Shown here: one piece after another, positions 1 through 6,165 of the stretch
Layout of the letters: every line of letters starts with the position of its first letter
Numbering within the stretch: position 1 is the first letter of the stretch
Notes under the pieces: generated by a model
Databases searched by the model: none
The model's input: the letters and a program-made list of their open reading frames with translations, nothing else
What the model was told of the DNA's origin: nothing
Made by a program: the position numbers and the translations under genes
NCBI GenBank assembly: GCA_018676385.1
Contig: JABHEX010000381.1
Span: 1-8,623, forward strand
Direction: 5' to 3'
DNA from: Akkermansiaceae bacterium
GTDB taxonomy: Bacteria > Verrucomicrobiota > Verrucomicrobiia > Verrucomicrobiales > Akkermansiaceae
DNA length: 8,623 nucleotides

Positions 1-772
1 CAACCGCTTCTCCATCTTTACCGTCATTGAGCAATACAAGCCGCTCATATGCTCCTGCTTGTTCAAGATCCGCAATGGTGGCCTCTGAGTTTTCTACTTT
101 GGTTTTGATTAACTCCTCAGGTGGTGTGTTTTCAAGTGTCTGGAAAGCGAACCACATAACGATGGCTCCACCAAGAATGAGGGCGGCACCCCAGATAAGA
201 TCTGTCCATGCACATGCTTTAAGACCACCAATGAAGACATAGACGGCAGCCAGAATCGCAATACCCCAGCACATCGTCGTCAGGTTATTGATGAAGGGAA
301 CATCTTGATAGTATTCGGAAACAAACTTAGCCCCCGAATAAATGACCGATGCGGTAGTCACAAAGACGAGTGTTACAATGGTAAACAAAGCCATAACCAT
401 GCGAGCTGTGCCATCGAACCGGTATTGGAGAAATTCGGGGATAGTGTAGATCCCAGCCTTGAGGAATTTGGGAAGGAACCAGAAAGCAACACCAACAAGA
501 GTCACCGCAGCCATCCACTCGTATGATGCAATAGCCATACCCAGCCAATCGGCCGATTGGCCTGACATGCCGACAAATTGTTCGGTGGAAATGTTAGCTG
601 CAATTAGTGAGAACCCGACTAGCCACCACGTCAATCCGCGACCCGCGAGGAAATAGTTTGATGCTCCTTTTTCGCTACCATCATCTTCGCCGTCTTTGGA
701 TTTCCATATACCGAGGGCAATAACGCCAATGACGGCGATTATAAATAGGGTGACTTCAATTGCGGTATTCAT
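1..772 (-). CDS. Sodium:solute symporter (SSS/SLC5 family), partial, C-terminus outside window
   Basis: Inner-membrane sodium-coupled transporter, probably for a sugar or related small solute. The reading frame is open from the ATG at 772 to the window edge, 257 codons, with no stop, so the C-terminal half is missing. Visible hydrophobic segments lie near residues 4-22, 46-66, 84-102, 124-147, 163-185 and 189-210. The family signature is clear: YFLAGR (40-45), SLIAANISTEQFVGMSG (55-71), which carries the first-helix sodium-site region of SGLT-type transporters, and IPEFLQYRF (111-119). A soluble, charged stretch (about 212-257) follows, as in SglT-like members from Planctomycetes and Verrucomicrobia. 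No Shine-Dalgarno is seen before the ATG. The substrate cannot be read from this half; the nearby thuA-like gene weakly favours a carbohydrate. The family call is secure, the substrate is inference. Confidence 0.93.
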   Translation of the reverse strand, partial: MNTAIEVTLFIIAVIGVIALGIWKSKDGEDDGSEKGASNYFLAGRGLTWWLVGFSLIAANISTEQFVGMSGQSADWLGMAIASYEWMAAVTLVGVAFWFLPKFLKAGIYTIPEFLQYRFDGTARMVMALFTIVTLVFVTTASVIYSGAKFVSEYYQDVPFINNLTTMCWGIAILAAVYVFIGGLKACAWTDLIWGAALILGGAIVMWFAFQTLENTPPEELIKTKVENSEATIADLEQAGAYERLVLLNDGKDGEAV

Positions 773-780
773 ATTTTGTT

Positions 781-810
781 TATGTAGTTAAGAATTGGGG
801 GGAGTGCCAA
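781..810 (-). promoter_or_regulatory. Possible sigma-70-type promoter of the symporter gene
   Basis: On minus, TTGGCA (805-810, five of six to consensus) stands 18 bp before TACATA (781-786, three of six). The -10 would end only 8 nt before the ATG at 772, giving a nearly leaderless transcript. The -10 is poor, so this call rests mostly on the -35 and on the similar geometry of other starts in the window. Confidence 0.3.
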
Positions 811-897
811 AGCTGATGAAGAGAGATACTAAGGGGTGTGGTCGGTGCTTGGGAAGGGTAAACATTGACTTTAAAAAGGGAATTATCAGCCGCGACG

Positions 898-909
898 ATA
901 GGCGCCTAT
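898..909. repeat. 12-bp perfect palindrome ATAGGCGCCTAT
   Basis: The 12 bases equal their own reverse complement. It lies in a gene-free stretch, about 126 bp upstream of the symporter start and 50 bp upstream of the orphan terminator. It could be a dimeric regulator's operator, but a single copy is no proof. Confidence 0.4.
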
Positions 910-959
910 GGCCGAGAATTGCCAATATGCGAGATTTGAGCTGGCAGACATACAAATAT

Positions 960-998
960 GCACTCAGCAGAGCATCACCTCATACTGAGTGCTTTTTT
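960..998 (+). terminator. Orphan intrinsic terminator
   Basis: An 8-bp perfect stem, GCACTCAG (960-967) with CTGAGTGC (985-992), encloses a 17-nt loop and is followed directly by six T (993-998). The orientation is plus, yet no plus-strand gene lies upstream in the window. On minus the following bases are only mildly T-rich, so it is less convincing there. The long loop lowers confidence somewhat. Confidence 0.6.
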
Positions 999-1021
999 CC
1001 ATCTCGTGCAGTTAAGCTGAC

Positions 1022-1051
1022 TTGACCTTGCCTGCCCAATCAGCCAATGAT
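1022..1051 (+). promoter_or_regulatory. Probable promoter of tRNA-Arg
   Basis: TTGACC (1022-1027, five of six) with an 18-bp spacer to AATGAT (1046-1051, four of six). Transcription would begin around 1058, practically at the mature tRNA 5' end at 1060, so little or no 5' leader would need removal by RNase P. Confidence 0.45.
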
Positions 1052-1059
1052 TTCCCCGC

Positions 1060-1131
1060 GCTCCCGTAGTTCAACGGATAGAACAAGGGTTTCCTAAACC
1101 TTAGATGTGAGTTCGATTCTCGCCGGGAGTA
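1060..1131 (+). tRNA. tRNA-Arg, anticodon CCT
   Basis: A complete cloverleaf can be folded by hand. The acceptor stem is GCTCCCG (1060-1066) with CGGGAGT (1124-1130), one G-T wobble at the first pair. The D arm is GTTC/GAAC with a GG-containing loop. The anticodon stem is AGGGT (1086-1090) with ACCTT (1098-1102) around loop TTCCTAA, placing anticodon CCT at 1093-1095. The variable loop is 4 nt. The T arm is GTGAG/CTCGC with loop TTCGATT. The discriminator is A at 1131, and CCA is not encoded. It reads AGG codons. tRNA-Arg genes often serve as attachment sites, but no integrase or repeated 3' end is visible here. Confidence 0.95.
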
Positions 1132-1138
1132 TTTCTTT

Positions 1139-1183
1139 AAAAAAATCCCTCAACCATTACATCTGCAGGTTGAGGGGTGTTTT
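1139..1183. terminator. Bidirectional terminator between tRNA-Arg and the thuA-like gene
   Basis: A perfect 9-bp stem, CCCTCAACC (1147-1155) with GGTTGAGGG (1168-1176), has a 12-nt loop. Read on minus it is followed by A and seven T (1145-1139), an excellent terminator 20 nt past the thuA-like stop. Read on plus it is followed by GTG and four T (1177-1183), a weaker terminator for the tRNA transcript. Confidence 0.85.
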
Positions 1184-1196
1184 ACCTTAGGTTCAG

Positions 1197-2171
1197 CTAT
1201 TTGGTAGCGGCAGCATTTTTCAACTTAAACGTACGACGCACGCTTTTCTCTGCGGTAGGAAAGTCTGCCGGGATCGGGGTAGTGACTTTGCCGCTGGCAG
1301 CCCACTCGACACCTCGGGTGAACGAAACGATAAATCCGACACCCTCAAAGGAATAGTCGTCGTGGCCGAGTGTGGTGTGGAAGACGCGGCCCTTGTGGTA
1401 ATCAAGAACCATGAGGATGGGCTCGTGGCGATCCGTTGGGGCTTTGGGTGTTGCATCTTTGCCGGTGGCGAGAACGGTCATATTCTGCGCGGGGCCACGG
1501 AGTTTGGCGTAGCACTCATCCTTGGAGGTCAGCCAGTTTTTTGGCATGCCCTTGGTGATTGGGTGATCGGCAACGCGCACGGTGATGGGGATTTCATGCT
1601 GGGGGCCATGGGAGCCTGCTTTGCCGGCTGAAGTGTCACGGATAAGCTTTCCCTCGTTATTGTAATAAACATATGGGCCATCTTTTTCTGTGCGCCCATC
1701 CCAGCCGCCAATACCAATCATTTTGTTGTACTCAGCCCATTTTCCGAATGAGTTATCTGCAGCGTGGACGGAAACGAAGCCGCCGCCGTCTTTCATGTAT
1801 TTTTCGAATGCCCTTTGAGTGGCTTCTGGCCAAGTGGAGGCACCCCAACCGAAATTGGAAATGACGACATTATAATCGGAGAACTGAGGATTAAAATTGG
1901 GATCGGCTTTGGGTTTTTTGAGGTTCTCAGTCTCGCCGGCTTTTGCCAATGGCAGGAAATCTTTTTCGCGCTCACCTTTCCATGTGAACTTACAACGGAT
2001 GACTTTCACCTCAAACAGGCCTGTATCTTCCAGGTATTGTTTCATCATGATGGTAGATTTTGGCCACACGGCATGGTTGTTCTGACCATCAATGATGAGC
2101 GCTTTCATTTTCGCGTCCAAAGCAAGAGGCAGAATAAGTGATATGGTGATGCAGATGATGGCTATTTTCAT
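1197..2171 (-). CDS. Exported ThuA-like domain protein
   Basis: A 324-residue protein with a signal peptide (K2, hydrophobic 4-18, likely cut after LALDA at residue 20), so it acts outside the cytoplasm. The rest is one ThuA-like domain, a fold related to class I glutamine amidotransferases. Recognisable blocks are ALIIDGQNNH (24-33), SNFGWG (105-110), GGGFVSVHAADN (129-140), DECYAKLRG (218-226) and GRVFHTTLGHDD (261-272). The conserved histidines 33, 136, 265 and 270 are the obvious candidates for binding or catalysis. ThuA was named from trehalose utilisation in rhizobia. Secreted ThuA-like proteins are numerous in Planctomycetes and Verrucomicrobia, where they are linked to sugar catabolism, but the biochemical role is not settled. 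No Shine-Dalgarno precedes the ATG. The gene is monocistronic, transcribed towards the tRNA, and ends at a strong terminator. Confidence 0.9.
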   Translation of the reverse strand: MKIAIICITISLILPLALDAKMKALIIDGQNNHAVWPKSTIMMKQYLEDTGLFEVKVIRCKFTWKGEREKDFLPLAKAGETENLKKPKADPNFNPQFSDYNVVISNFGWGASTWPEATQRAFEKYMKDGGGFVSVHAADNSFGKWAEYNKMIGIGGWDGRTEKDGPYVYYNNEGKLIRDTSAGKAGSHGPQHEIPITVRVADHPITKGMPKNWLTSKDECYAKLRGPAQNMTVLATGKDATPKAPTDRHEPILMVLDYHKGRVFHTTLGHDDYSFEGVGFIVSFTRGVEWAASGKVTTPIPADFPTAEKSVRRTFKLKNAAATK

Positions 2172-2277
2172 GTCGGGAGATTTCTATTATTGATGAGGTT
2201 TTCTTCAGCGCCGCCGCGGTATGGAGTTGCCACGGAATAACGATACGCCTAGGATATAAGATATTTTTAGGTTATGG

Positions 2278-2338
2278 CAAGTGGTTAATATGTGCCGTTG
2301 CCTCGCAGAGATTATTAATCTTAATAAACTTCCACTTG
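2278..2338. repeat. Nested inverted repeats in the divergent intergenic region
   Basis: An outer pair, CAAGTGG (2278-2284) and CCACTTG (2332-2338), flanks an inner near-contiguous pair, TTATTAA (2312-2318) and TTAATAA (2321-2327) with a 2-nt centre. The inner element is centred about 50 bp upstream of the predicted start of the 2370 transcript, and the outer right arm overlaps its -35. Such placement would suit an operator or activator site. AT-rich short repeats also arise by chance. Confidence 0.4.
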
Positions 2339-2363
2339 TGAGAAGGTCATTAGGACTTATAAT
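2336..2363 (+). promoter_or_regulatory. Sigma-70-type promoter giving a predicted leaderless mRNA
   Basis: TTGTGA (2336-2341, four of six) with a 16-bp spacer to a perfect TATAAT (2358-2363). Only 6 nt separate the -10 from the ATG at 2370, so transcription should begin at or next to the start codon. There is no room for a Shine-Dalgarno in the transcript. Confidence 0.75.
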
Positions 2364-2369
2364 AGCCGC

Positions 2370-3563
2370 ATGTTATTGGAAAATTACCTGACTGAAGAAG
2401 TTATTCGTGACCCCAGTAAGCGTGAATATGAGGCATTTGATTTGGCTCGTTTGCTGGATACAGTATTTGAGCCTACTCAGGGATGTCGCGTATGTATTTT
2501 ATTAGATTTTGATGATCCTGCATCGATGATGAAGGGATTTGCTTATCTGGAGGAGGATGGTTTTGCAGTACAAAAAAATGCGCATGAACATTTTTACAAG
2601 GCTTTGCATGCAGGGGTAATGAATCAGTTGGGTATGACGGGAGGTGAGATGTTTGCCTACCACTGCACCAATGGCTCCAACCTAGATATGCAGGATCCAT
2701 GTTGGGATGTGGATGGAAATGAGCTATCACTCGATCGTGATATTTATTCTAATTATGATATTATCCTCTGTATCACTGACTGGAGTGCAACAGCACCGCT
2801 AACTGCAAAATGCAAAGAGTTTGGATTTCGAGGTGCCACTATGCATGGGGTGAATGATGTGATTCTCAGATCTGGATTATCGGTCAATTATGATGAAGTT
2901 TCTGCTGATGCAGAAAAAGTTCGCTTAGCAATGACGGGTGCAGGTTCTATCGAAATTGATTTTGCTCTGGAAGACGGACGCGTGCTTACTGCATGGCTGG
3001 GGCTTAACGGACAAGACGCACAGAAAAGCCATGGGCTATGCAAAGGGACGTCTCCCGACGTAGCAAACTTACCTGCAGGTGAAGTGTATTTTGTCCCAAC
3101 CGATGCCCGTGGGCATTTCCCGATGAAATACGAAGACGGTACCCTAGGCGTGCTCGAAGTAATCGACAGAAAGATAGTAAGTTCTACTTTAATTCAAGGA
3201 GACCAGGCTACTATTGATGCGCACAACCAGCGCTTAGCTGATGATCCCATGACTGGAACGCTTGGGGAACTTGGATTTGGCACACAGGTACTTCCAGTAT
3301 CAGGTTCAGATATTCAGGATGAGAAGGTTCTGGGAACCTGCCACCTTGCTACAGGTCGTGATGATCATTTGGGCGGAGATATCATACCCACTATGTTCAA
3401 ACAGCACGAAAATAGTACTCATGACGATATTCTTTTTGCACCTCACAAAACGCCAAACTTTAACATCAGCGAGGTAAGAATGAAGAGGGGTGATCAAAAT
3501 GAGACTATTATCAAGGATTTTCATCCATCTGACTACTTAATGCGTGCCTTGACACAGAGTTAA
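2370..3563 (+). CDS. M29-family (aminopeptidase T/AmpS-like) metalloprotein
   Basis: 397 residues without a signal peptide, hence cytoplasmic. The C-terminal two thirds carries the M29 pattern: NLPAGEVYFVPTDARG (233-248), GELGFGTQ (299-306), DEKVLGTCHLATG (317-329), GG (335-336) and THDD (350-353). The family's metal ligands (two Glu, two His and an Asp) can be matched to E238, E300, H325, H351 and D353, with spacings close to those I recall for AmpS/AmpT. The catalytic tyrosine expected seven residues after the first histidine is D332. M29 enzymes are two-metal aminopeptidases. Relatives such as the NicX ring-cleaving dioxygenase keep only the His/His/Asp set, so the reaction is uncertain. 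The N-terminal 200 residues are divergent. The start is fixed by the promoter 6 nt upstream. It may be read together with the protease gene 50 bp downstream. Confidence 0.75.
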   Translation: MLLENYLTEEVIRDPSKREYEAFDLARLLDTVFEPTQGCRVCILLDFDDPASMMKGFAYLEEDGFAVQKNAHEHFYKALHAGVMNQLGMTGGEMFAYHCTNGSNLDMQDPCWDVDGNELSLDRDIYSNYDIILCITDWSATAPLTAKCKEFGFRGATMHGVNDVILRSGLSVNYDEVSADAEKVRLAMTGAGSIEIDFALEDGRVLTAWLGLNGQDAQKSHGLCKGTSPDVANLPAGEVYFVPTDARGHFPMKYEDGTLGVLEVIDRKIVSSTLIQGDQATIDAHNQRLADDPMTGTLGELGFGTQVLPVSGSDIQDEKVLGTCHLATGRDDHLGGDIIPTMFKQHENSTHDDILFAPHKTPNFNISEVRMKRGDQNETIIKDFHPSDYLMRALTQS

Positions 3564-3577
3564 TCTCTGGATGATTC

Positions 3578-3606
3578 TTTACACTAACCAAATGGCGCGG
3601 TAGATC
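3578..3606 (+). promoter_or_regulatory. Possible promoter of the serine protease gene
   Basis: TTTACA (3578-3583, five of six) with a 17-bp spacer to TAGATC (3601-3606, three of six). The ATG follows 7 nt after the -10, the same geometry as at 2370. A consensus TTGACA also sits at 3549-3554 inside the end of the upstream gene but has no good -10 partner. Confidence 0.35.
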
Positions 3607-3613
3607 AGTCGAC

Positions 3614-4462
3614 ATGAAATGTTTGATCGCTTCCATATCAGCATGTCTGCCATTGGTTGGATATGTGCTGGGAGGTACCTCTATAAACGTTATAGATGAT
3701 CAAAAAATCCTCAAGCAGGTGCCCGTAAATGTGGGTAGTTTGGTGGAGAAAAAAATGACGCTCGAATGGGCAAGCCTCGTCGAGCAGTTAAAACGGAATA
3801 AGGTAAAACTTGAATTGCCAAGTGTGCAGACTTCACCGCTGGAAAATATCTATGAAAGCCGAGCCGATAGTGTGGTAGCTGTGGCATCTGTGTACAAATG
3901 TGATCGTTGTACTGAATGGCATAGCTCGGGGGCTGCTACTGGGTGGGTCCTGACAGCGGATGGTGTCATGGTGACAAATTATCACGTATTTGCCGGTAAA
4001 GAAGTAGCGGGTTTTGGGGTAATGACACGTGATGGTAAGTTTGCGCCCGTGACAGAGATCCTTGCCGCGAGTAAACGGAGCGACGTGGCTATTTTCCGAG
4101 TTGGAGAGGGCAAATACAAGCCCATTACACTGGGTCCGGATGCGGCTGTTGGATCTGATCTGCACATTATCGCCCACCCTGATTCGCGGTTCTATACCTA
4201 CACATCAGGAAAAGTATCACGATACTATAAAAGGCGAGGCTCCGGTCGAGCTGGGGCAACTATCATGGCAGTGACAGCTGAATTTGCACGTGGCTCCAGT
4301 GGCGGTCCGGTAATGAACTCTAATGGGAATTTGGTGGGTATGGTGTCAAGTACGCAAACTATATACTATCCTTCAAAAAAGAAGACAGATAAACAAGGAC
4401 CGTTTCAGATGGTCATACGAAACTGTGTGCCGGTCAGTGCGATACGTGAGTTGCTCGAGTGA
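3614..4462 (+). CDS. Exported trypsin-like serine protease (Trypsin_2/DegP-type domain, no PDZ)
   Basis: 282 residues. The N-terminus (K2, hydrophobic 4-20) is a probable signal peptide, so it works in the periplasm or outside. The protease domain spans about 84-250. The catalytic triad is readable: H124 in TNYHVF, D157 in RSDVAIF and S229 in GSSGGP (227-232). There is no PDZ domain after it; the chain ends about 50 residues past the serine, so it is not a full DegP/HtrA. Residues 25-80 form a charged, partly helical region before the domain. An unusual CDRC pair (C96, C99) followed by H103 lies just after the first strand and could be a disulfide or metal site. A lipobox-like ISAC ends at C11, but the hydrophobic stretch before it is too short for a normal lipoprotein signal. 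The target is unknown. Confidence 0.87.
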   Translation: MKCLIASISACLPLVGYVLGGTSINVIDDQKILKQVPVNVGSLVEKKMTLEWASLVEQLKRNKVKLELPSVQTSPLENIYESRADSVVAVASVYKCDRCTEWHSSGAATGWVLTADGVMVTNYHVFAGKEVAGFGVMTRDGKFAPVTEILAASKRSDVAIFRVGEGKYKPITLGPDAAVGSDLHIIAHPDSRFYTYTSGKVSRYYKRRGSGRAGATIMAVTAEFARGSSGGPVMNSNGNLVGMVSSTQTIYYPSKKKTDKQGPFQMVIRNCVPVSAIRELLE

Positions 4463-4508
4463 TTTTGAAGCTGATGAATAAAAATAATTTCCCACTCTCT
4501 ATCTAACT

Positions 4509-5657
4509 ATGAAAACTGAATTTGCAGTTAAGAATCGCTATGCTGATGCTGCTGAAGCGCAAGAGCAGGCGCTCTGCTGCCCAGTCGATTACAACCCAGA
4601 ATTTCTCAAGATTATTCCTGCAGAGGTTATCGCAAAAGACTACGGTTGTGGTGATCCTTCTCAGTGGGTCGAGTCTGGGGATGCCGTGTTAGATCTGGGT
4701 AGTGGAACGGGCAAAATATGTTTCATCGCCAGTCAGATTGTTGGACCTGAGGGGAAAGTGATCGGCGTAGACATGACCGACGCAATGCTTGAAGTGGCTG
4801 AACGGAACGCGCCAATGGTGGCCGAAAAAATAGGTTTTTCCAATTGTGAGTTTCGTAAAGGGCGTATTCAAGATCTTGCGCTTGATCTTGATTTGTTAGA
4901 AGATGAGCTTAAATCCTCGCCAGTTTCAGACGCGAATGCGTGGCTGGAAATGGAGGCGGTTGCAGAGAAGTTGCGTAGAGATCAGACGATGATTCCTGAT
5001 AACAGTATAGATGTGGTAGTGTCTAATTGTGTGCTGAATCTGGTTGAGCCCCAGCTCAAACCCCAGCTATTTGCAGAGATTTTTCGAGTACTTAAAAAGG
5101 GTGGGCGAGCCGTGATTTCAGATATTGTCGCTGACGAGCCAGTGCCTGAGCATTTACAAAAAGATGACCACTTATGGAGTGGATGTATTTCTGGTGCTCT
5201 TACTGAGGATGGATTTGCTCGTGCGTTTGAGGATGCTGGGTTTTACGGAATTGAGTTTGTAAAATTCGAATCAAAGCCGTGGAAGACGGTTGAGGGGATT
5301 GAGTTTCGTTCGGTTACTGTGCGCGCCTGGAAAGGCAAACAGGGTAGTTGTCTTGAGCGTAACCAGGCAGTCATTTACCGAGGACCTTTCAAGAGTGTTG
5401 TGGACGATGATGGACATGCCATGGAGCGCGGCAAGCGCTACGCGGTGTGCGATAAAACGTATCAGATTTTCCAAAATGAGCCATATGGCAACTCATTCCA
5501 ATTCCTTGATCCATTGGAAAATATCCCGCTTGAGCAGGCAGAAACTTTCGCTGATTGTGATGGCACCCGCATACGCCATCCTAAGGAGACTAAAGGTGAG
5601 CGTTATGACGTCACCAAAGAGGCCGAAGATTGTTGTGATGTTGATAGTTGTTGCTAG
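4509..5657 (+). CDS. arsM: ArsM-like SAM-dependent methyltransferase with cysteine-rich tail
   Basis: 382 residues, cytoplasmic. ArsM methylates arsenite using S-adenosylmethionine. The class I methyltransferase core shows the SAM loop LDLGSGTG (61-68), GVDMT (86-90), SNCVLNL (172-178) and SGCISGAL (224-231). IPAEVIAKDYGCGDP (36-50) before the loop is typical of arsenite methyltransferases. Cysteines C23/C24, C174 and C226 match the three positions that bind As(III) in ArsM/AS3MT. Two features depart from classical ArsM: an acidic, helical insertion at about 122-162, and a C-terminal extension (about 275-382) with C281, C314, C350 and a terminal double pair C375/C376, C381/C382. This is a recognised bacterial subgroup generally annotated only as methyltransferase or arsenite methyltransferase. 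No arsR, arsenic pump or radical-SAM ArsS gene is in the window, so arsenic as the true substrate is inferred. No Shine-Dalgarno is visible. Confidence 0.8.
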   Translation: MKTEFAVKNRYADAAEAQEQALCCPVDYNPEFLKIIPAEVIAKDYGCGDPSQWVESGDAVLDLGSGTGKICFIASQIVGPEGKVIGVDMTDAMLEVAERNAPMVAEKIGFSNCEFRKGRIQDLALDLDLLEDELKSSPVSDANAWLEMEAVAEKLRRDQTMIPDNSIDVVVSNCVLNLVEPQLKPQLFAEIFRVLKKGGRAVISDIVADEPVPEHLQKDDHLWSGCISGALTEDGFARAFEDAGFYGIEFVKFESKPWKTVEGIEFRSVTVRAWKGKQGSCLERNQAVIYRGPFKSVVDDDGHAMERGKRYAVCDKTYQIFQNEPYGNSFQFLDPLENIPLEQAETFADCDGTRIRHPKETKGERYDVTKEAEDCCDVDSCC

Positions 5658-5689
5658 GTATATTTTTCCTAAGCATATGAGGTAACGAC

Positions 5690-5718
5690 TTGACACATCC
5701 TCAAAATACTGCATTTTC
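5690..5718 (+). promoter_or_regulatory. Possible promoter of rpmE2
   Basis: A perfect -35 TTGACA (5690-5695) lies 30 bp past the arsM-like stop. The best -10 at a permitted distance is poor (CATTTT, 5712-5717, 16-bp spacer). Transcription would begin near 5725, leaving a leader of about 40 nt. Confidence 0.35.
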
Positions 5719-5742
5719 CCCGCCCCGCCGCGTCGGTAACGT

Positions 5743-5747
5743 GGAGG
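5743..5747 (+). promoter_or_regulatory. Shine-Dalgarno-like GGAGG before rpmE2, unusually distant
   Basis: GGAGG is the only clear anti-16S match before a start in the window, but 15 nt separate it from the ATG at 5763, beyond the usual 5-9. No alternative in-frame start lies between them, so the ATG stands on the protein family match. Confidence 0.45.
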
Positions 5748-5762
5748 TAAACCAAACCAATT

Positions 5763-6032
5763 ATGAAAGCAGAAATTCATCCCGAGTACAACCCAGTCGC
5801 GTTTCAAGACATGACCACGGGCACCCGATTCATCACCCGTTCCACGGCAAAGTCCAACAAAGTCGAGCAAATCGATGGAGTTGATCACTACATCATCTCC
5901 TCAGGAGTGACATCCGATTCGCACCCATTTTTCACAGGCACTAAGCAGTTTGTGGACACCGCGGGTCGTATTGATAAGTTCCAGAAGCGTTTTGGCTCTG
6001 TCCGGCGTGCAGGCAAGCCCAAGCTCAAGTAG
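5763..6032 (+). CDS. rpmE2: Ribosomal protein L31, type B (zinc-free)
   Basis: 89 residues, the usual length of type B bL31, a component of the large subunit near the central protuberance that bridges to the small subunit. Diagnostic stretches are MKAEIHPEYNPVAFQD (1-16), SDSHPFFTG (51-59) and VDTAGRIDKFQKRFG (64-78), with a basic end KPKLK. It has no cysteine at all, so the CxxC zinc ribbon of type A L31 is absent. In several bacteria the zinc-free form is induced by zinc shortage through Zur. I see no clear Zur-type palindrome upstream, and this may simply be the organism's only L31. It is transcribed alone, with a strong terminator 46 nt after the stop. Confidence 0.96.
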   Translation: MKAEIHPEYNPVAFQDMTTGTRFITRSTAKSNKVEQIDGVDHYIISSGVTSDSHPFFTGTKQFVDTAGRIDKFQKRFGSVRRAGKPKLK

Positions 6033-6078
6033 CTTCGCTCTTGTTTCTTACTGGTAACAAAGATCTAACTTTATTCCT

Positions 6079-6110
6079 AAACCTCTCCACTTACCGTGGA
6101 GAGGTTTTTT
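6079..6110 (+). terminator. Strong intrinsic terminator after rpmE2
   Basis: ACCTCTCCAC (6081-6090) pairs perfectly with GTGGAGAGGT (6096-6105) around a 5-nt loop, TTACC. The stem can extend by two A-T pairs, and a run of six T covers 6105-6110. Confidence 0.93.
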
Positions 6111-6131
6111 GTTAGCGAGTGTATTTGGTAG

Positions 6132-6159
6132 TTGGAATATATAGCCTGATGCGCATACT
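6132..6159 (+). promoter_or_regulatory. Promoter of dprA with predicted leaderless start
   Basis: TTGGAA (6132-6137, four of six) with a 16-bp spacer to CATACT (6154-6159, four of six). Exactly 6 nt separate the -10 from the ATG at 6166. Spacer and distance are identical to those at 2336-2363. No Shine-Dalgarno precedes the ATG. Confidence 0.55.
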
Positions 6160-6165
6160 GTTCGC

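Larger units (their letters stand above)
773..1059. other. Gene-free interval between the symporter and tRNA-Arg
   Basis: No convincing protein gene. A 76-codon open frame on plus (795-1025) has no family resemblance, no ribosome-binding site and runs through the terminator hairpin at 960-998, so I do not call it. The interval holds the symporter's putative promoter, a 12-bp palindrome (898-909), an orphan terminator (960-998) and the tRNA promoter (1022-1051). A weak plus-strand promoter, TTGGGA (849-854) with a 17-bp spacer to TAAAAA (872-877), could start a transcript of about 110 nt that ends at the terminator. Confidence 0.5.

Noticed and set aside
795..1025. 76-codon plus-strand open frame before the tRNA
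   Set aside because: No family resemblance, no ribosome-binding site, and it reads straight through a clear terminator hairpin and T-run.
1060..1131. tRNA-Arg as the edge of an integrated element
   Set aside because: No integrase, no direct repeat of the tRNA 3' end elsewhere in the window, and no change in base composition across it.
1764..2141. 125-codon plus-strand open frame
   Set aside because: Lies entirely antisense to the thuA-like gene, whose protein is clearly recognisable; no independent coding evidence.
3614..3646. Lipoprotein signal ending at C11 (ISAC) in the serine protease
   Set aside because: The hydrophobic stretch before the cysteine is only about five residues, too short for a typical lipoprotein signal; an ordinary signal peptide is likelier.
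5290..5685. 131-codon plus-strand open frame over the end of the methyltransferase gene, and a matching minus-strand frame at 5493-5888
   Set aside because: Both overlap the cysteine-rich end of the arsM-like gene or the start of rpmE2 in other frames, and their translations resemble no protein family.
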